A DNA stretch of 64,000 bases from Halomicroarcula saliterrae (GTDB taxonomy: Archaea; Halobacteriota; Halobacteria; Halobacteriales; Haloarculaceae): NCBI RefSeq assembly GCF_031624395.1, contig NZ_JAMQON010000001.1, positions 1,240,001 through 1,304,000 of the forward strand. The letters run 5' to 3'. A program made the translations under genes and the position numbers. Positions 25,197-33,028 of this stretch are shown piece after piece. How positions within the stretch are numbered: the stretch's first letter is position 1; each line of letters begins with the position of its first letter. The notes under the pieces are model-generated. The model was not told where the DNA came from. It ran no database searches and saw nothing but the letters and a program-made list of their open reading frames with translations.

Positions 25197-26086
25197 GCTG
25201 TCACCTCGTTGTAACCGAACTTCCTGTCGAACTCCGCGGCGATGTCGCCGAACACCTCGGCCATGTCACACTGCTCGTCGACGCCGAAGAGGGAGTTGCC
25301 CTCGGTGTAGGCCCGCTGGAGGGCCACCCGTTTCCGGACCTGCCACACCGGGCTGTCCGGAAACGCCGCTTTGAACCACTTCAGCATCGTCTTCGCTTCC
25401 GACGTCGTCTCGATACGGTTGGCGACGACACCGAGCATCTCGACGGTGATGCCGGTCTGCTGTTCGAGCGCGACCATCTGGTCCATCAGCAGTTCGATGG
25501 CCCGCTCGGAGGTCGCCTCCGCCAGCGCCGGCACGAGGACGTGCTGGGCGGCGAAGACCCCGGTGTCGGTCAGGTTCCCGTAGAACGGCGGGGAGTCGAT
25601 GATGACGTAATCGTACCCCGACAGCGTCGACAGCGCCCGGTCCAGCGTGTCCAGCGCGTGCTCGCCCCGGACCATCCCCGGCGTGACGTTGACAGCGAAC
25701 TGCGAGAGCACCGCCGGGTCGACGTCGAGCCCGCGGGCGTTGATGCGGGCCATGAGGTCGGCGATGGTCAGTTCGTGTTCCGCCTGCAGCATGTCGATGT
25801 TCGAGGGGACCACGTCCATCTCCTCGTGTTCGACCACGAGGTCGGACACCACCGCGGGGTCGCCGGTGAGCGCGTCGAACAGCGTCGGCGGCTGCGCGTC
25901 GTAAGCCTCGCCGAGCCCCAGTCCCTCGGTCGCGTTGCCCTGCGGGTCCAGGTCCACGAAGAGGACGTCCCGGCCCCGGTCACTCAACGCACCGGCTACG
26001 TTGATAGCTACAGTCGTCTTGCCGGTCCCGCCCTTCGCGTTGGTCACGCAGATCCGGGCGGGGCCGGTCGTCGAGCCCCGGTTCAT
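25193..26086 (-). CDS. ParA/Soj-family ATPase, coupled to cheW
   Basis: 297 residues. Deviant Walker A KGGTGKTT (residues 15-22, AKGGTGKTTVAINVAG), switch region DLDPQGNAT, Walker B YDYVIIDSPPF. This is the ParA/MinD superfamily, with no MinD-type C-terminal amphipathic helix (it ends in FDRKFGYNEVTA). No ParB gene or parS-like repeat is near; its partner is instead a CheW protein with a long tail, translationally coupled (ATGA at 25193-25196). Such orphan ParA proteins position cargo such as chemoreceptor arrays. Start at 26086 fits a TATA box (TATTTTTATA) at 26121-26130. Confidence 0.92.
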   Translation of the reverse strand: MNRGSTTGPARICVTNAKGGTGKTTVAINVAGALSDRGRDVLFVDLDPQGNATEGLGLGEAYDAQPPTLFDALTGDPAVVSDLVVEHEEMDVVPSNIDMLQAEHELTIADLMARINARGLDVDPAVLSQFAVNVTPGMVRGEHALDTLDRALSTLSGYDYVIIDSPPFYGNLTDTGVFAAQHVLVPALAEATSERAIELLMDQMVALEQQTGITVEMLGVVANRIETTSEAKTMLKWFKAAFPDSPVWQVRKRVALQRAYTEGNSLFGVDEQCDMAEVFGDIAAEFDRKFGYNEVTA

Positions 26087-26120
26087 CGTCGAACTGTCCC
26101 AATCTCGGTCGTCGCCCGGT

Positions 26121-26130
26121 ATAAAAATAC
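26121..26130 (-). promoter_or_regulatory. TATA box for the parA-cheW operon
   Basis: TATTTTTATA on the minus strand, about 35-45 bases upstream of the parA ATG at 26086. The divergent region (26087-26258) also holds an imperfect palindrome GTCGT-CAG-ACGAC at 26196-26208, a possible operator between the two transcription units; operator status is a guess. Confidence 0.5.
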
Positions 26131-26258
26131 GCCCCCGATTATCAAAGTCGTAACTGTGCGTGTTCGGGCGATTTACGCGCATGCGGCCGTGAGCCGTCGT
26201 CAGACGACCGTCAGACCGAGTGCAAGATTTAACTTCGCGTAGTTGAAACAGGGAGACC

Positions 26259-26756
26259 ATGACTATCAACCCGCGCGACTACGACCTCGACGAGCTGCGG
26301 AAGATGGCCCGCCAGCGCGGCGAGCGCTCGGGCGGGCTGGCCGACGGCGACGATGTCCCCGACCCGGCGAACCTGGATATGGGAATGGAGGAGGGAGACG
26401 AGGAGATGCTGGCGGGCAGTTCCTTCCGGTCGGGGCTGTATCGGGAGCTGCTCCCCTTCCTCTCGGGAGAGAGCCGGGAGAAACCGTATCTCGGAGCCCT
26501 ACCGGAGACGTACGCGGCGGAGTTCGTCGTCTTCGAGTGGCTGGAGTTCCTGCTGATGCACTCGGGCTATCAGGGGGCCGACGAGGCGCTGGCCTACTAC
26601 GAGTCCATCGACTGGATTACCGAGGCGGTCCAGTCGGACCTCTCGGACTACCTGCTCGGCATCGACGAATCGGCCACGAACGACGGGAACGACCTCAGCG
26701 TCGACGACCACATGCTGAGTCTCGTCTACATCGCGAAGCTGACTGCCATGACATAG
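26259..26756 (+). CDS. Stand-alone ArlD/E (FlaD/E) domain archaellum-accessory protein
   Basis: 165 residues. N-terminal NPRDYDLDELRKMARQRG resembles the start of haloarchaeal FlaD/E proteins; a variable acidic linker follows (residues 25-60), and residues about 65-163 are an Arch_fla_DE domain: KPYLGALPETYAAEFVVFEW, then LAYYESIDWITEAVQSDL, then VDDHMLSLVYIAKL, all hallmark positions. ArlC/D/E form the cytosolic link between the archaellum motor and chemotaxis via CheF. It is divergent from parA-cheW and upstream of the actin-like gene. TATA-like GATTTAACT at 26226-26234. Confidence 0.82.
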   Translation: MTINPRDYDLDELRKMARQRGERSGGLADGDDVPDPANLDMGMEEGDEEMLAGSSFRSGLYRELLPFLSGESREKPYLGALPETYAAEFVVFEWLEFLLMHSGYQGADEALAYYESIDWITEAVQSDLSDYLLGIDESATNDGNDLSVDDHMLSLVYIAKLTAMT

Positions 26757-26837
26757 CAAGGTCATTCGTGGACCACTATCACTGCTGATTCTTGACGTGA
26801 GGTTATATAGCCGGGCAGCGACAACTGGGCATCGTAC

Positions 26838-27941
26838 ATGAGTGACGACGACGCGGCGGAGGCCGCCGACGAGGACGCGCCGGCGACCTCCGAGGACGAC
26901 GGCACGAACGGGGGGACGGTTCCGGTCGGTGTGAAACTCGGTAGCACTCGGACAGTTATCGCCCTGCCCGACAGCCACGGCACCGAGAACCACATCATCA
27001 AGACGCTGACCTGCATGGCGACCTACGAAGACGCGTTGACGGGCGAGGAGAAGGTGCTCTACGGCGAAGAGGCCGCCCGGGAGTACCCCGACCGCGTCCA
27101 GTACATGCTCCGGTCCGGGCTCCCCGAGGACGAGGACCGTGCGGAGATGACCAAGACGTTCTTCGAGGCGCTCATCGAGGAGAACGACATCCCGGCAAAC
27201 AGCGGCGTCGTCTACGCCATCCCGACCATCGACAACCCGGCCGGTCTGGAGAATCTGAAAGCGGTCATCGAGGACTCGGGCATCGGAATCAGCCTCATGG
27301 AGAGCTATCCGGAGTCGCTGTGTGGCTCCATTCCGGCTTTCGGTGACGAGCTCGAAGCCATCGACGAGATATTCATCTCGGTGAACATGGGGTCGACGAA
27401 CCTCGAAGCCTCGGCGTACCGGCGCGGCGAGCAGCTCGCGCCCTTCACGACCGGCGCGGTGACCGGTAACGAAGTCGACCGCATGATAGCGAACTACGTC
27501 GAAGAGGAGACCCAGGGACGGGTCAACATCGACACCCAGACCGCCCGCGAGTACAAGGAGGGCCACGCGGACTTCCTCGATTTCGAGCCCTTTACCGACA
27601 TCATCCAGCAGCCCGGCGGCGGGACCCACGAGTTCACCATCGAGCGCTCGGTGATGGACGCCGTCGACGAGTACCTCGACGACGCGGTCGACGAACTCGC
27701 CAACACCTTCCTCCCGGAGCTGGCCAACGATTACATGAAGGTGTACCAGCTGGCGCTGGACCGCCCCATCGTCATCACCGGGGGGATGGCCTGCATCCCC
27801 GGTATCGTCGCGGAGTTCGAGAAGCGACTCAGCGAGGAGCTAAACCGGGAAGTCGAGGCGACTGCGGCCGACCAGCCCGACGTGGCGCCCACTATCGGCG
27901 CTCAGCGAATCGCGGCACGGCTCGTCGAGAACAGCGGTTGA
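26838..27941 (+). CDS. Salactin-like actin-fold ATPase
   Basis: 367 residues: an acidic disordered N-terminus (residues 1-25), then an actin/Hsp70-ATPase fold. Phosphate-1 motif VGVKLGSTRTVIA (30-42), phosphate-2 ISVNMGSTNLEAS near 178, adenosine motif ITGGMACIPGI near 312. The second motif has Asn and Ser where actins have DxGGGT, as in other haloarchaeal actin homologues such as salactin of Halobacterium, which forms dynamically unstable filaments growing from the cell poles. TATA GTTATATAG at 26802-26810 precedes it. Its neighbours (ArlD/E-domain, ParA, CheW) fit a polar role. Confidence 0.8.
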   Translation: MSDDDAAEAADEDAPATSEDDGTNGGTVPVGVKLGSTRTVIALPDSHGTENHIIKTLTCMATYEDALTGEEKVLYGEEAAREYPDRVQYMLRSGLPEDEDRAEMTKTFFEALIEENDIPANSGVVYAIPTIDNPAGLENLKAVIEDSGIGISLMESYPESLCGSIPAFGDELEAIDEIFISVNMGSTNLEASAYRRGEQLAPFTTGAVTGNEVDRMIANYVEEETQGRVNIDTQTAREYKEGHADFLDFEPFTDIIQQPGGGTHEFTIERSVMDAVDEYLDDAVDELANTFLPELANDYMKVYQLALDRPIVITGGMACIPGIVAEFEKRLSEELNREVEATAADQPDVAPTIGAQRIAARLVENSG

Positions 27942-28398
27942 GACGGTTCACAGACCGACCGCGGCGCTGTCGTGCGGTCGGGTCCGTCGATTTGCAGCGG
28001 TGACCCTACCGACGCCAGCAGTCGAGCCACCGCGCTATCTTCGGCCCGCTGTCACCGCTGTCCCCACCTGTCGCGGTGAGCGTGGCGAAAACGTCGGTGT
28101 CGATACGGACGGCCGCGCCCGGTTCGGTCCGGCCACCGCTGGCCGACTCCTCATCGTGTGAACGCCCCTGTCGTACGCCTGCCATGGTCCAGCGTTTGTA
28201 GCCATGATACCTAAAGCCAAGTCAGACGCGCGTCTGCCGGTCCCCGGGCCGTTTATTCTTCGCACCCGGGTAATCGCACAACGCGAACCCTCTCTCCCCC
28301 AACGGCCGCAATATTAATCACCGCCGGTGCTATTTTTACAGCCACCTCTCAGAATAGATAGGTGAATATCATACCAATCGGTGATGTAATCGCAACTA
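27942..28398. other. Intergenic region, one doubtful 59-residue ORF and an A+T-rich promoter
   Basis: 457 bases. On the minus strand 28006-28185 an ATG-started 59-codon ORF (MAGVRQGRSHDEESASGG..., ending ARWLDCWRR) shows mostly G/C third bases and a TATA-like TTTAGGTAT upstream, but resembles no family; I rate it doubtful. Bases 28300-28398 are A+T-rich with GCTATTTTTACAG (28330-28342) as a possible promoter for the following large gene and partial inverted repeats around ATCACCG/CGGTGAT. Confidence 0.4.
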
Positions 28399-30240
28399 AT
28401 GGGTCAAATTATCGATTTAAATAGCTGGGAAGAGGGGTTACCCGGCGCACTCACGCGGACCGGAGGGGGTGGGTTACTGTCCAGGGGGTATCTCGCCGAC
28501 CAGCCGGCGGTAGCGCTGGTCGAGGACGCCGAGACGATGCAGTACGTGCTTACGAACCGAAAGAGCGGTGTCGAGGTCGAATCGGCGGACTCGACGTATC
28601 ACGTGAAACCGGACAGCCGCCACCGGACGGTCGTCGTGGCCACCGACCGCAGGCTACTGGTGCTCGTCGGACGCGAGGCGGGGGACGAGCGCACCACTAT
28701 CGAACTGGCCGAGGTCACTGGCGTCGAAGTGAGCGTGGGACGCCGGAACGGCCGGCTCACGGTCAGTCGGGCCGACGACACCACGTGGCGGATACCGACC
28801 GACGCCGACGGGCTCGACGCCGTCGCCGGCTACCTCCGCGACGCGGCCGACGCGTGGCGACACGTCGAGGACCTGCTGGCGTCGGTGGACGCGGACCTCT
28901 CTCTGGCGACCAGACTGTCCGAGACCGGGGAGTACGACCGCGCTCTCTCGACGGCGCGCGGGACACAGGACGACATCGAGGCCGCCCGGTCGATGGCGAT
29001 GCGGTTTAGCACTGAACATCCGGGGAACGCGTTACACGAACGACCCAAGGCGGCCGAGGCGCGCCAGCGAGCGACCGTGGCCGCCGTCCACGTCGCCCGG
29101 GCCAGAGACGCGGCCACGATTGGGGAGCAGCGCTTCGGGGACAGCGACTACGAGGCGGCCCAGGAAGCGTACGAGCGGGCCCGCGAAGCGTACGACTCGG
29201 CGCTGACCGTCGAAGCGGGAGGGCTCGACGACCACAAGCAGATACGGGCAGAACGCGACAAGGCGGCCGCTATCGCCGAGAGAATCCGCGACTCGCCCCT
29301 CCCGGACGCTATCACGGCAGACAGGGCGGCCGTCGCGGCCGACGACCCCGCGACGGCGGCCACGCAGTGGGAGACGGCGCTGGCACGCTATCGGTCGGCG
29401 CTCGACGCCGACGAGCCGGACGACGTCCTCTTCGGGAGCGACCCCGAGCAGATACGGGACCGCATCGGGACCGTCGCCCGGAGCCTCACCGCGGCCCGGC
29501 GGACCGTCGCCGACGACGCCATGGGGGCCGGCGACTGGTACGCCGACGCCGAACAGTACGAGGCGGCACTGGAAGAGTTCGCGGCGGCCGCCGAGGCCTT
29601 CGACGCCGCGCTGGCGACCGCCACGGAGAGCTACCCCGACGCGGTCCCGCATCTGGAGGCCGACCGCGCGGCGCTCCAGCAGCGCATCGACCGCGCGCAA
29701 GCGGCCCTGAACGGCGAGGACCCCGGCGAGGACCGCATTCAGGCCGACGACGAGCCCGAATACGAGCTGTCGGCGACGCTCGGGGAGGTGGACGGCCCGA
29801 CCGCGATAGCGGACGCCATCGCACCGCTGACGACGGACGCGGCGCTGGCGGAGTTACCGGAGTCGACCGCCGAGCGTCTCCAGCGGCTCGACGGCGCCGG
29901 CGTGACGCGGGTCGTCAGCGACGCGCTGGACGCGACGGACTGGTCGACCCGGGCCGCCAGCCCGCGGATGCCGTTCGACCTGCTTGCCACACGCGGCACG
30001 GAACGGATGGGCGTCTTCGTCACGGCCGCAGACAGCGAACTCACCGCCGATGTCGTCGACCAGTGTGCCGGCGTCACCGGCGCGGCCGGCACCGACGCCG
30101 TGATGCTCGCGACCACCGCGACGATTCCGACGCCGGTCGAGGAGTTCGCGGCCGAGCGCGACGCCCGACTCCTGGGGCGCGAGTCGCTGGCCGCCATCGT
30201 CGACACCCAGGGGCTGACGGTCCCGACACCGGTCGAGTGA
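28399..30240 (+). CDS. PH-like / helical-repeat / degenerate Mrr-like protein
   Basis: 613 residues. About 35-150 looks like a bacterial PH/GRAM-type beta domain (TMQYVLTNRKSGVEVE, then TVVVATDRRLLVLVGREAGD, then VTGVEVSVGRRNGRLTV). 160-430 is Ala-rich helical with TPR-like pairs (DYEAAQEAYERAREAYDSAL; EQYEAALEEFAAAAEAFDAA). 500-613 matches an Mrr/RecB-like endonuclease fold (MPFDLLATRGTERMGVFVTA, then GTDAVMLATTATIPTPVEEF), keeping the first Asp but lacking the Gln/Glu-x-Lys of the active site (VFV instead), so probably not a nuclease. Possible membrane-surface scaffold. Confidence 0.78.
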   Translation: MGQIIDLNSWEEGLPGALTRTGGGGLLSRGYLADQPAVALVEDAETMQYVLTNRKSGVEVESADSTYHVKPDSRHRTVVVATDRRLLVLVGREAGDERTTIELAEVTGVEVSVGRRNGRLTVSRADDTTWRIPTDADGLDAVAGYLRDAADAWRHVEDLLASVDADLSLATRLSETGEYDRALSTARGTQDDIEAARSMAMRFSTEHPGNALHERPKAAEARQRATVAAVHVARARDAATIGEQRFGDSDYEAAQEAYERAREAYDSALTVEAGGLDDHKQIRAERDKAAAIAERIRDSPLPDAITADRAAVAADDPATAATQWETALARYRSALDADEPDDVLFGSDPEQIRDRIGTVARSLTAARRTVADDAMGAGDWYADAEQYEAALEEFAAAAEAFDAALATATESYPDAVPHLEADRAALQQRIDRAQAALNGEDPGEDRIQADDEPEYELSATLGEVDGPTAIADAIAPLTTDAALAELPESTAERLQRLDGAGVTRVVSDALDATDWSTRAASPRMPFDLLATRGTERMGVFVTAADSELTADVVDQCAGVTGAAGTDAVMLATTATIPTPVEEFAAERDARLLGRESLAAIVDTQGLTVPTPVE

Positions 30241-30299
30241 GACGCGCTAGCACCGGACGCCGAAGCTTTATTCTCACCGAGAGAGTATAATCAACTATA

Positions 30300-30434
30300 A
30301 TGAACTGTACGCGCTGTGGCGCCAGAATGACGTACAACGACGAGACAACGAAACTGACCGAGTTCGTCTGCCCGCGCTGTCACGAGACGGTCATCGACTG
30401 GAAGCCCGAGGCCCGGAACGTCCGGCTCGCGTAG
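30300..30434 (+). CDS. 44-residue zinc-ribbon protein
   Basis: Too short for most callers. ATG at 30300; two Cys pairs, CTRC (residues 3-6) and CPRC (24-27), separated by 17 residues: a treble-clef/zinc-ribbon micro-protein. TATA-like CTTTATT at 30266 and a second GAGTATAAT at 30283 precede it, and a T-tract at 30466-30471 follows, forming a complete small transcription unit. Function unknown; perhaps an RNA- or DNA-binding adaptor. Confidence 0.75.
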   Translation: MNCTRCGARMTYNDETTKLTEFVCPRCHETVIDWKPEARNVRLA

Positions 30435-30465
30435 CTCGGTCGCCCCCTGCGTGTCGACAGCCCTG

Positions 30466-30471
30466 TTTTTT
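30466..30471 (+). terminator. T-tract terminator candidate after the zinc-ribbon gene
   Basis: TTTTTT 31 bases downstream of the stop at 30434, preceding the convergent FtsZ-like gene. Matches the U-tract terminators typical of haloarchaea; no stem-loop was needed or seen. Confidence 0.5.
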
Positions 30472-30477
30472 CGAGCG

Positions 30478-31389
30478 TCACAGCGTCGTGCTGGTCCCGG
30501 CGTAGCCACAGTCGTCACAGGCTGCCGTCTCTCGCTCGCCCAGCGTGTAGACCGCCACGTGGCCGCCACACCGGGGGCAGTTGTCGCCCGCCGACGGCTG
30601 GCGCGCGTCCCGGACGACGCGGTCGAACACCGGCGTTCGCGTCGAGCCCGCGACGACCTGCGCGTGGACCGCCGAGACGGAGTCCTCGACGGCGACGCCC
30701 CAGATGAGCACGGCGTCGTCCGGGAGCGTGGCCTGGATACCGTCCACGGCGTCGACTGCCGATTCGAGCGTGAGGTCGTCGTCGCCGACGACGTTGACCA
30801 GTACGGCGCTGAGCCCGTCGATGTCCGCGTAGGCCGAATCGAGCGCGTCCTCGACCGCGTGAAGCGTGTCCGCGGCCACGTCGCCGGTACTCGTCGCCTT
30901 ACCGGTCGTTATCGCGGCGGCCTCGCCGTGGTCGAGCACCGTCCTGATGTCCGCGGGGTCGAGGTTGATGACGCCGGGTCGGGCGACGATCTCGTGCAGC
31001 GTCGTCACCACCGAGCGGACGCCCTGACGGTGATGCTCTGGCGGGATGACGACGGTCGCGTCCACGGCCGAGCGGAGCCGGGCGATTTCCCGGGCCGTCG
31101 TGGGGTCCAGGTCCGCCGCGGTCGCCGGTGCGCCGACGACGGCGATTGTCAGCCCCTCGCGCGTCGCCAGCCGGTCGAGCCACTCTGCCGGCGGCACGGT
31201 TCCGTTGCCAAAGTCCGTCGCGAACACCGTGATGGCCGACCGGTCACGCGGCTCCGTCGGAGGCTCGGACAGCGCGGTGATACCCGGGACCTGCCCCAGG
31301 CTCTCCCCGACGGCCGCGAGCCCGCCGTGACCGATGACGACCGAGTGGTGGTGGCCCAGAAACGTGACGGTATCTCCTCGAATAGACAC
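30478..31389 (-). CDS. Shortened FtsZ-like protein with C-terminal zinc ribbon
   Basis: 303 residues (FtsZ is 360-400). T1-like start VVIGHGGLAAVGESLG (17-32); only about 28 residues separate it from ATDFGNGTVPP (57-67), which stands where the GGGTGTG nucleotide loop is; then LTIAVVGAP, AVDATVVIPPEHH and the T7 loop GVINLDPADIRTVL (139-152) with the catalytic N-x-D-x-x-D (142-147) intact; SAVLVNVVGDDDLTLE and AVLIWGVAVED follow in exact FtsZ order. Residues 271-294 are a zinc ribbon (CPRC, CDDC), absent from FtsZ. GTP binding is therefore doubtful but the T7 loop could complete another subunit's active site. Confidence 0.8.
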   Translation of the reverse strand: MSIRGDTVTFLGHHHSVVIGHGGLAAVGESLGQVPGITALSEPPTEPRDRSAITVFATDFGNGTVPPAEWLDRLATREGLTIAVVGAPATAADLDPTTAREIARLRSAVDATVVIPPEHHRQGVRSVVTTLHEIVARPGVINLDPADIRTVLDHGEAAAITTGKATSTGDVAADTLHAVEDALDSAYADIDGLSAVLVNVVGDDDLTLESAVDAVDGIQATLPDDAVLIWGVAVEDSVSAVHAQVVAGSTRTPVFDRVVRDARQPSAGDNCPRCGGHVAVYTLGERETAACDDCGYAGTSTTL

Positions 31390-31467
31390 GGGTTACTCAT
31401 CGTATAACGCCTGAGGACTAAAGTTACACGGGCCAGAGCGCGGAACTCACCCGCGGTAGCCACGCGC

Positions 31468-32778
31468 TCAGTTAAGGCCGTACCCGGAACTGTCGTCCGT
31501 AGCCGCCCGCGACAACAGCTCCCGTTCGGTCGGTGGAAGCGACTCGTCGGCCATCGGAATCTCCCAGTGCCCGAGTTTGCCCAGCATCCGGGTCCGGGAG
31601 CCCTCGACGCCGAGTCGGAGCGTCGGGGCGAGCGTCCCGCCGAAGCGACGGAGCTGCTCCGACTCCGGGAGCTCGGCGATTTCGTCCAGCGTCTCCCCGG
31701 CGAAATCGAAGTAGTTGAAGAAGTTCTGGACCAGCAACTCCCCGTCGTGGGGAAAGACCATCCAGGAGTACGCCTGGAACGGGGCGTTCGCGGGGTTGGT
31801 CACGACCAGTCCGGTGTCGTTGAGCGGGACGTAGTCGCCCCTGAGCTCCTCGGCGACGAAGCCGTAGAGCCCGTCGAACCCGGTGAGGCCCGGCCCGAAG
31901 GTGTGGAGGTGGCTGGAGACAAAGAGGTAGTACAGCCCGTCGCGGTAGACGATGTGGGGCCGTTCCAGCTCCTGGTTGACTCCGACGGCGTCCAGCAACG
32001 GGTCCGCGAGCTCCCAGTCGAGGGGGTCCCCCGTGGGCGAGCGGGCGATACCGACGCTGCCGTTGAACCCCTGCTGTGTTGCGTCGCCGCCGCAGGCTGC
32101 GCTCCCCTCGGGGACGGGTGAGTTCGCCTCGAAGAGCAGCCACGTCTCACCGGTCTCGGGGTCCTCGAAGAACCACGGGTCACGGAAGGTGTAGGTCATC
32201 GCCCGCGACTGGTCCTCGCGTTCGTAGCGCTCCCCGTCGGGCGAAAGCAGTTCGTGGTGGGTCCAGGGGCCGGCCAGCTCGAACCCGTCGTCGGTGTCGA
32301 TACGCCCGCCGGTCGCGCCGACGATACGCTGCGTGTAGGTCAGCTCGCCGGCCGCCTCGTCCCCGGCGGCGGTGTAGAACAGGTAGACGTCGCCGTCGTC
32401 GTACAGCGCTGAGCCCGCCCACTGGCGCTGCCCCAGCGCCGACTCGAACACCGGGCCGCCGTCGGTCCAGTTCCGCCCGTCGGCCGAGTAGAACAGCCGA
32501 ATCGTCGCGACGTCGTGTCGCGCGCCCGGGAGCGTCTCGGAGGGCGCAGTCAGCGAGAAGCAGACGCGATAGCCGTCGACCGTCGCCGGCGTCCCGTCCC
32601 GCTCGCGGAGGAGCCACGTGTCCCAGATGTGCAGATGGGGCATCTGGTCGGTCTCCGGCGGGTAGAACACCGGCGCCACCGTCTCTGCCGTCCGTTCGAT
32701 ACCGCTGGCCTGCTCGCGTGTCCAGCCGGCGCGGGCGCGGAACCCGGGGGCGCCCTCGTCGAGTAACTGCTCGTCCAT
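31468..32778 (-). CDS. GH68 family levansucrase/inulosucrase (fructosyltransferase), no signal peptide
   Basis: 436 residues, five-bladed propeller GH68. Nucleophile Asp53 in HIWDTWLL, transition-state Asp in FRDPWFF (about 199), acid/base Glu in ELERPHIV (about 268); WAGSALYDDGDVYLFYTA and ANAPFQAYSWMVFPHD also match. The family polymerises fructose from sucrose outside the cell, yet here the protein starts directly at MDEQLLDEG with no Sec or Tat signal. TATA AGCCTTATAA at 32801-32810, 28 bases before the ATG, fixes the start as leaderless, so the lack of a signal is not due to mis-annotation. It may act in the cytoplasm or leave by an unrecognised route. Confidence 0.9.
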   Translation of the reverse strand: MDEQLLDEGAPGFRARAGWTREQASGIERTAETVAPVFYPPETDQMPHLHIWDTWLLRERDGTPATVDGYRVCFSLTAPSETLPGARHDVATIRLFYSADGRNWTDGGPVFESALGQRQWAGSALYDDGDVYLFYTAAGDEAAGELTYTQRIVGATGGRIDTDDGFELAGPWTHHELLSPDGERYEREDQSRAMTYTFRDPWFFEDPETGETWLLFEANSPVPEGSAACGGDATQQGFNGSVGIARSPTGDPLDWELADPLLDAVGVNQELERPHIVYRDGLYYLFVSSHLHTFGPGLTGFDGLYGFVAEELRGDYVPLNDTGLVVTNPANAPFQAYSWMVFPHDGELLVQNFFNYFDFAGETLDEIAELPESEQLRRFGGTLAPTLRLGVEGSRTRMLGKLGHWEIPMADESLPPTERELLSRAATDDSSGYGLN

Positions 32779-33028
32779 AAATCCGCATGGAGCAGGACCG
32801 TTATAAGGCTTGGTAGTAGGTACAACGTATGTTGTAAAAGAATTTTTCCGTATCGCGTTCCCGTTTCAGCGGCCTCTGAGCGTCGAGACGGACGTTTCAG
32901 CTCAGTTATGCTGATCGGTAATATCTATGCGTGACAGATGGCCGGGGCTTTTCGGGCGGCCCCAGACAGTACACTCGAATTATATTACTCGCCGATAAGT
33001 TTAATACAATATCAAGTACAGGATACAT
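32779..33028. promoter_or_regulatory. A+T-rich divergent promoter region
   Basis: The 250 bases between the GH68 gene and the Tat-secreted protein are clearly A+T-richer than their surroundings. They hold the GH68 TATA box (minus strand, 32801-32810) and on the plus strand GTTTAATA at 32999-33006, about 27 bases before the GTG start at 33029. The change of composition continues through the next gene, suggesting acquired DNA. Confidence 0.55.

Noticed and set aside
24078-26086. Plasmid-type partition system (parAB)
   Set aside because: ParA has no ParB neighbour or centromere-like repeats; its coupled partner is CheW.
28006-28185. 59-codon ORF on the minus strand
   Set aside because: Reasonable codon use but no recognisable features; kept only as a note within the intergenic region.
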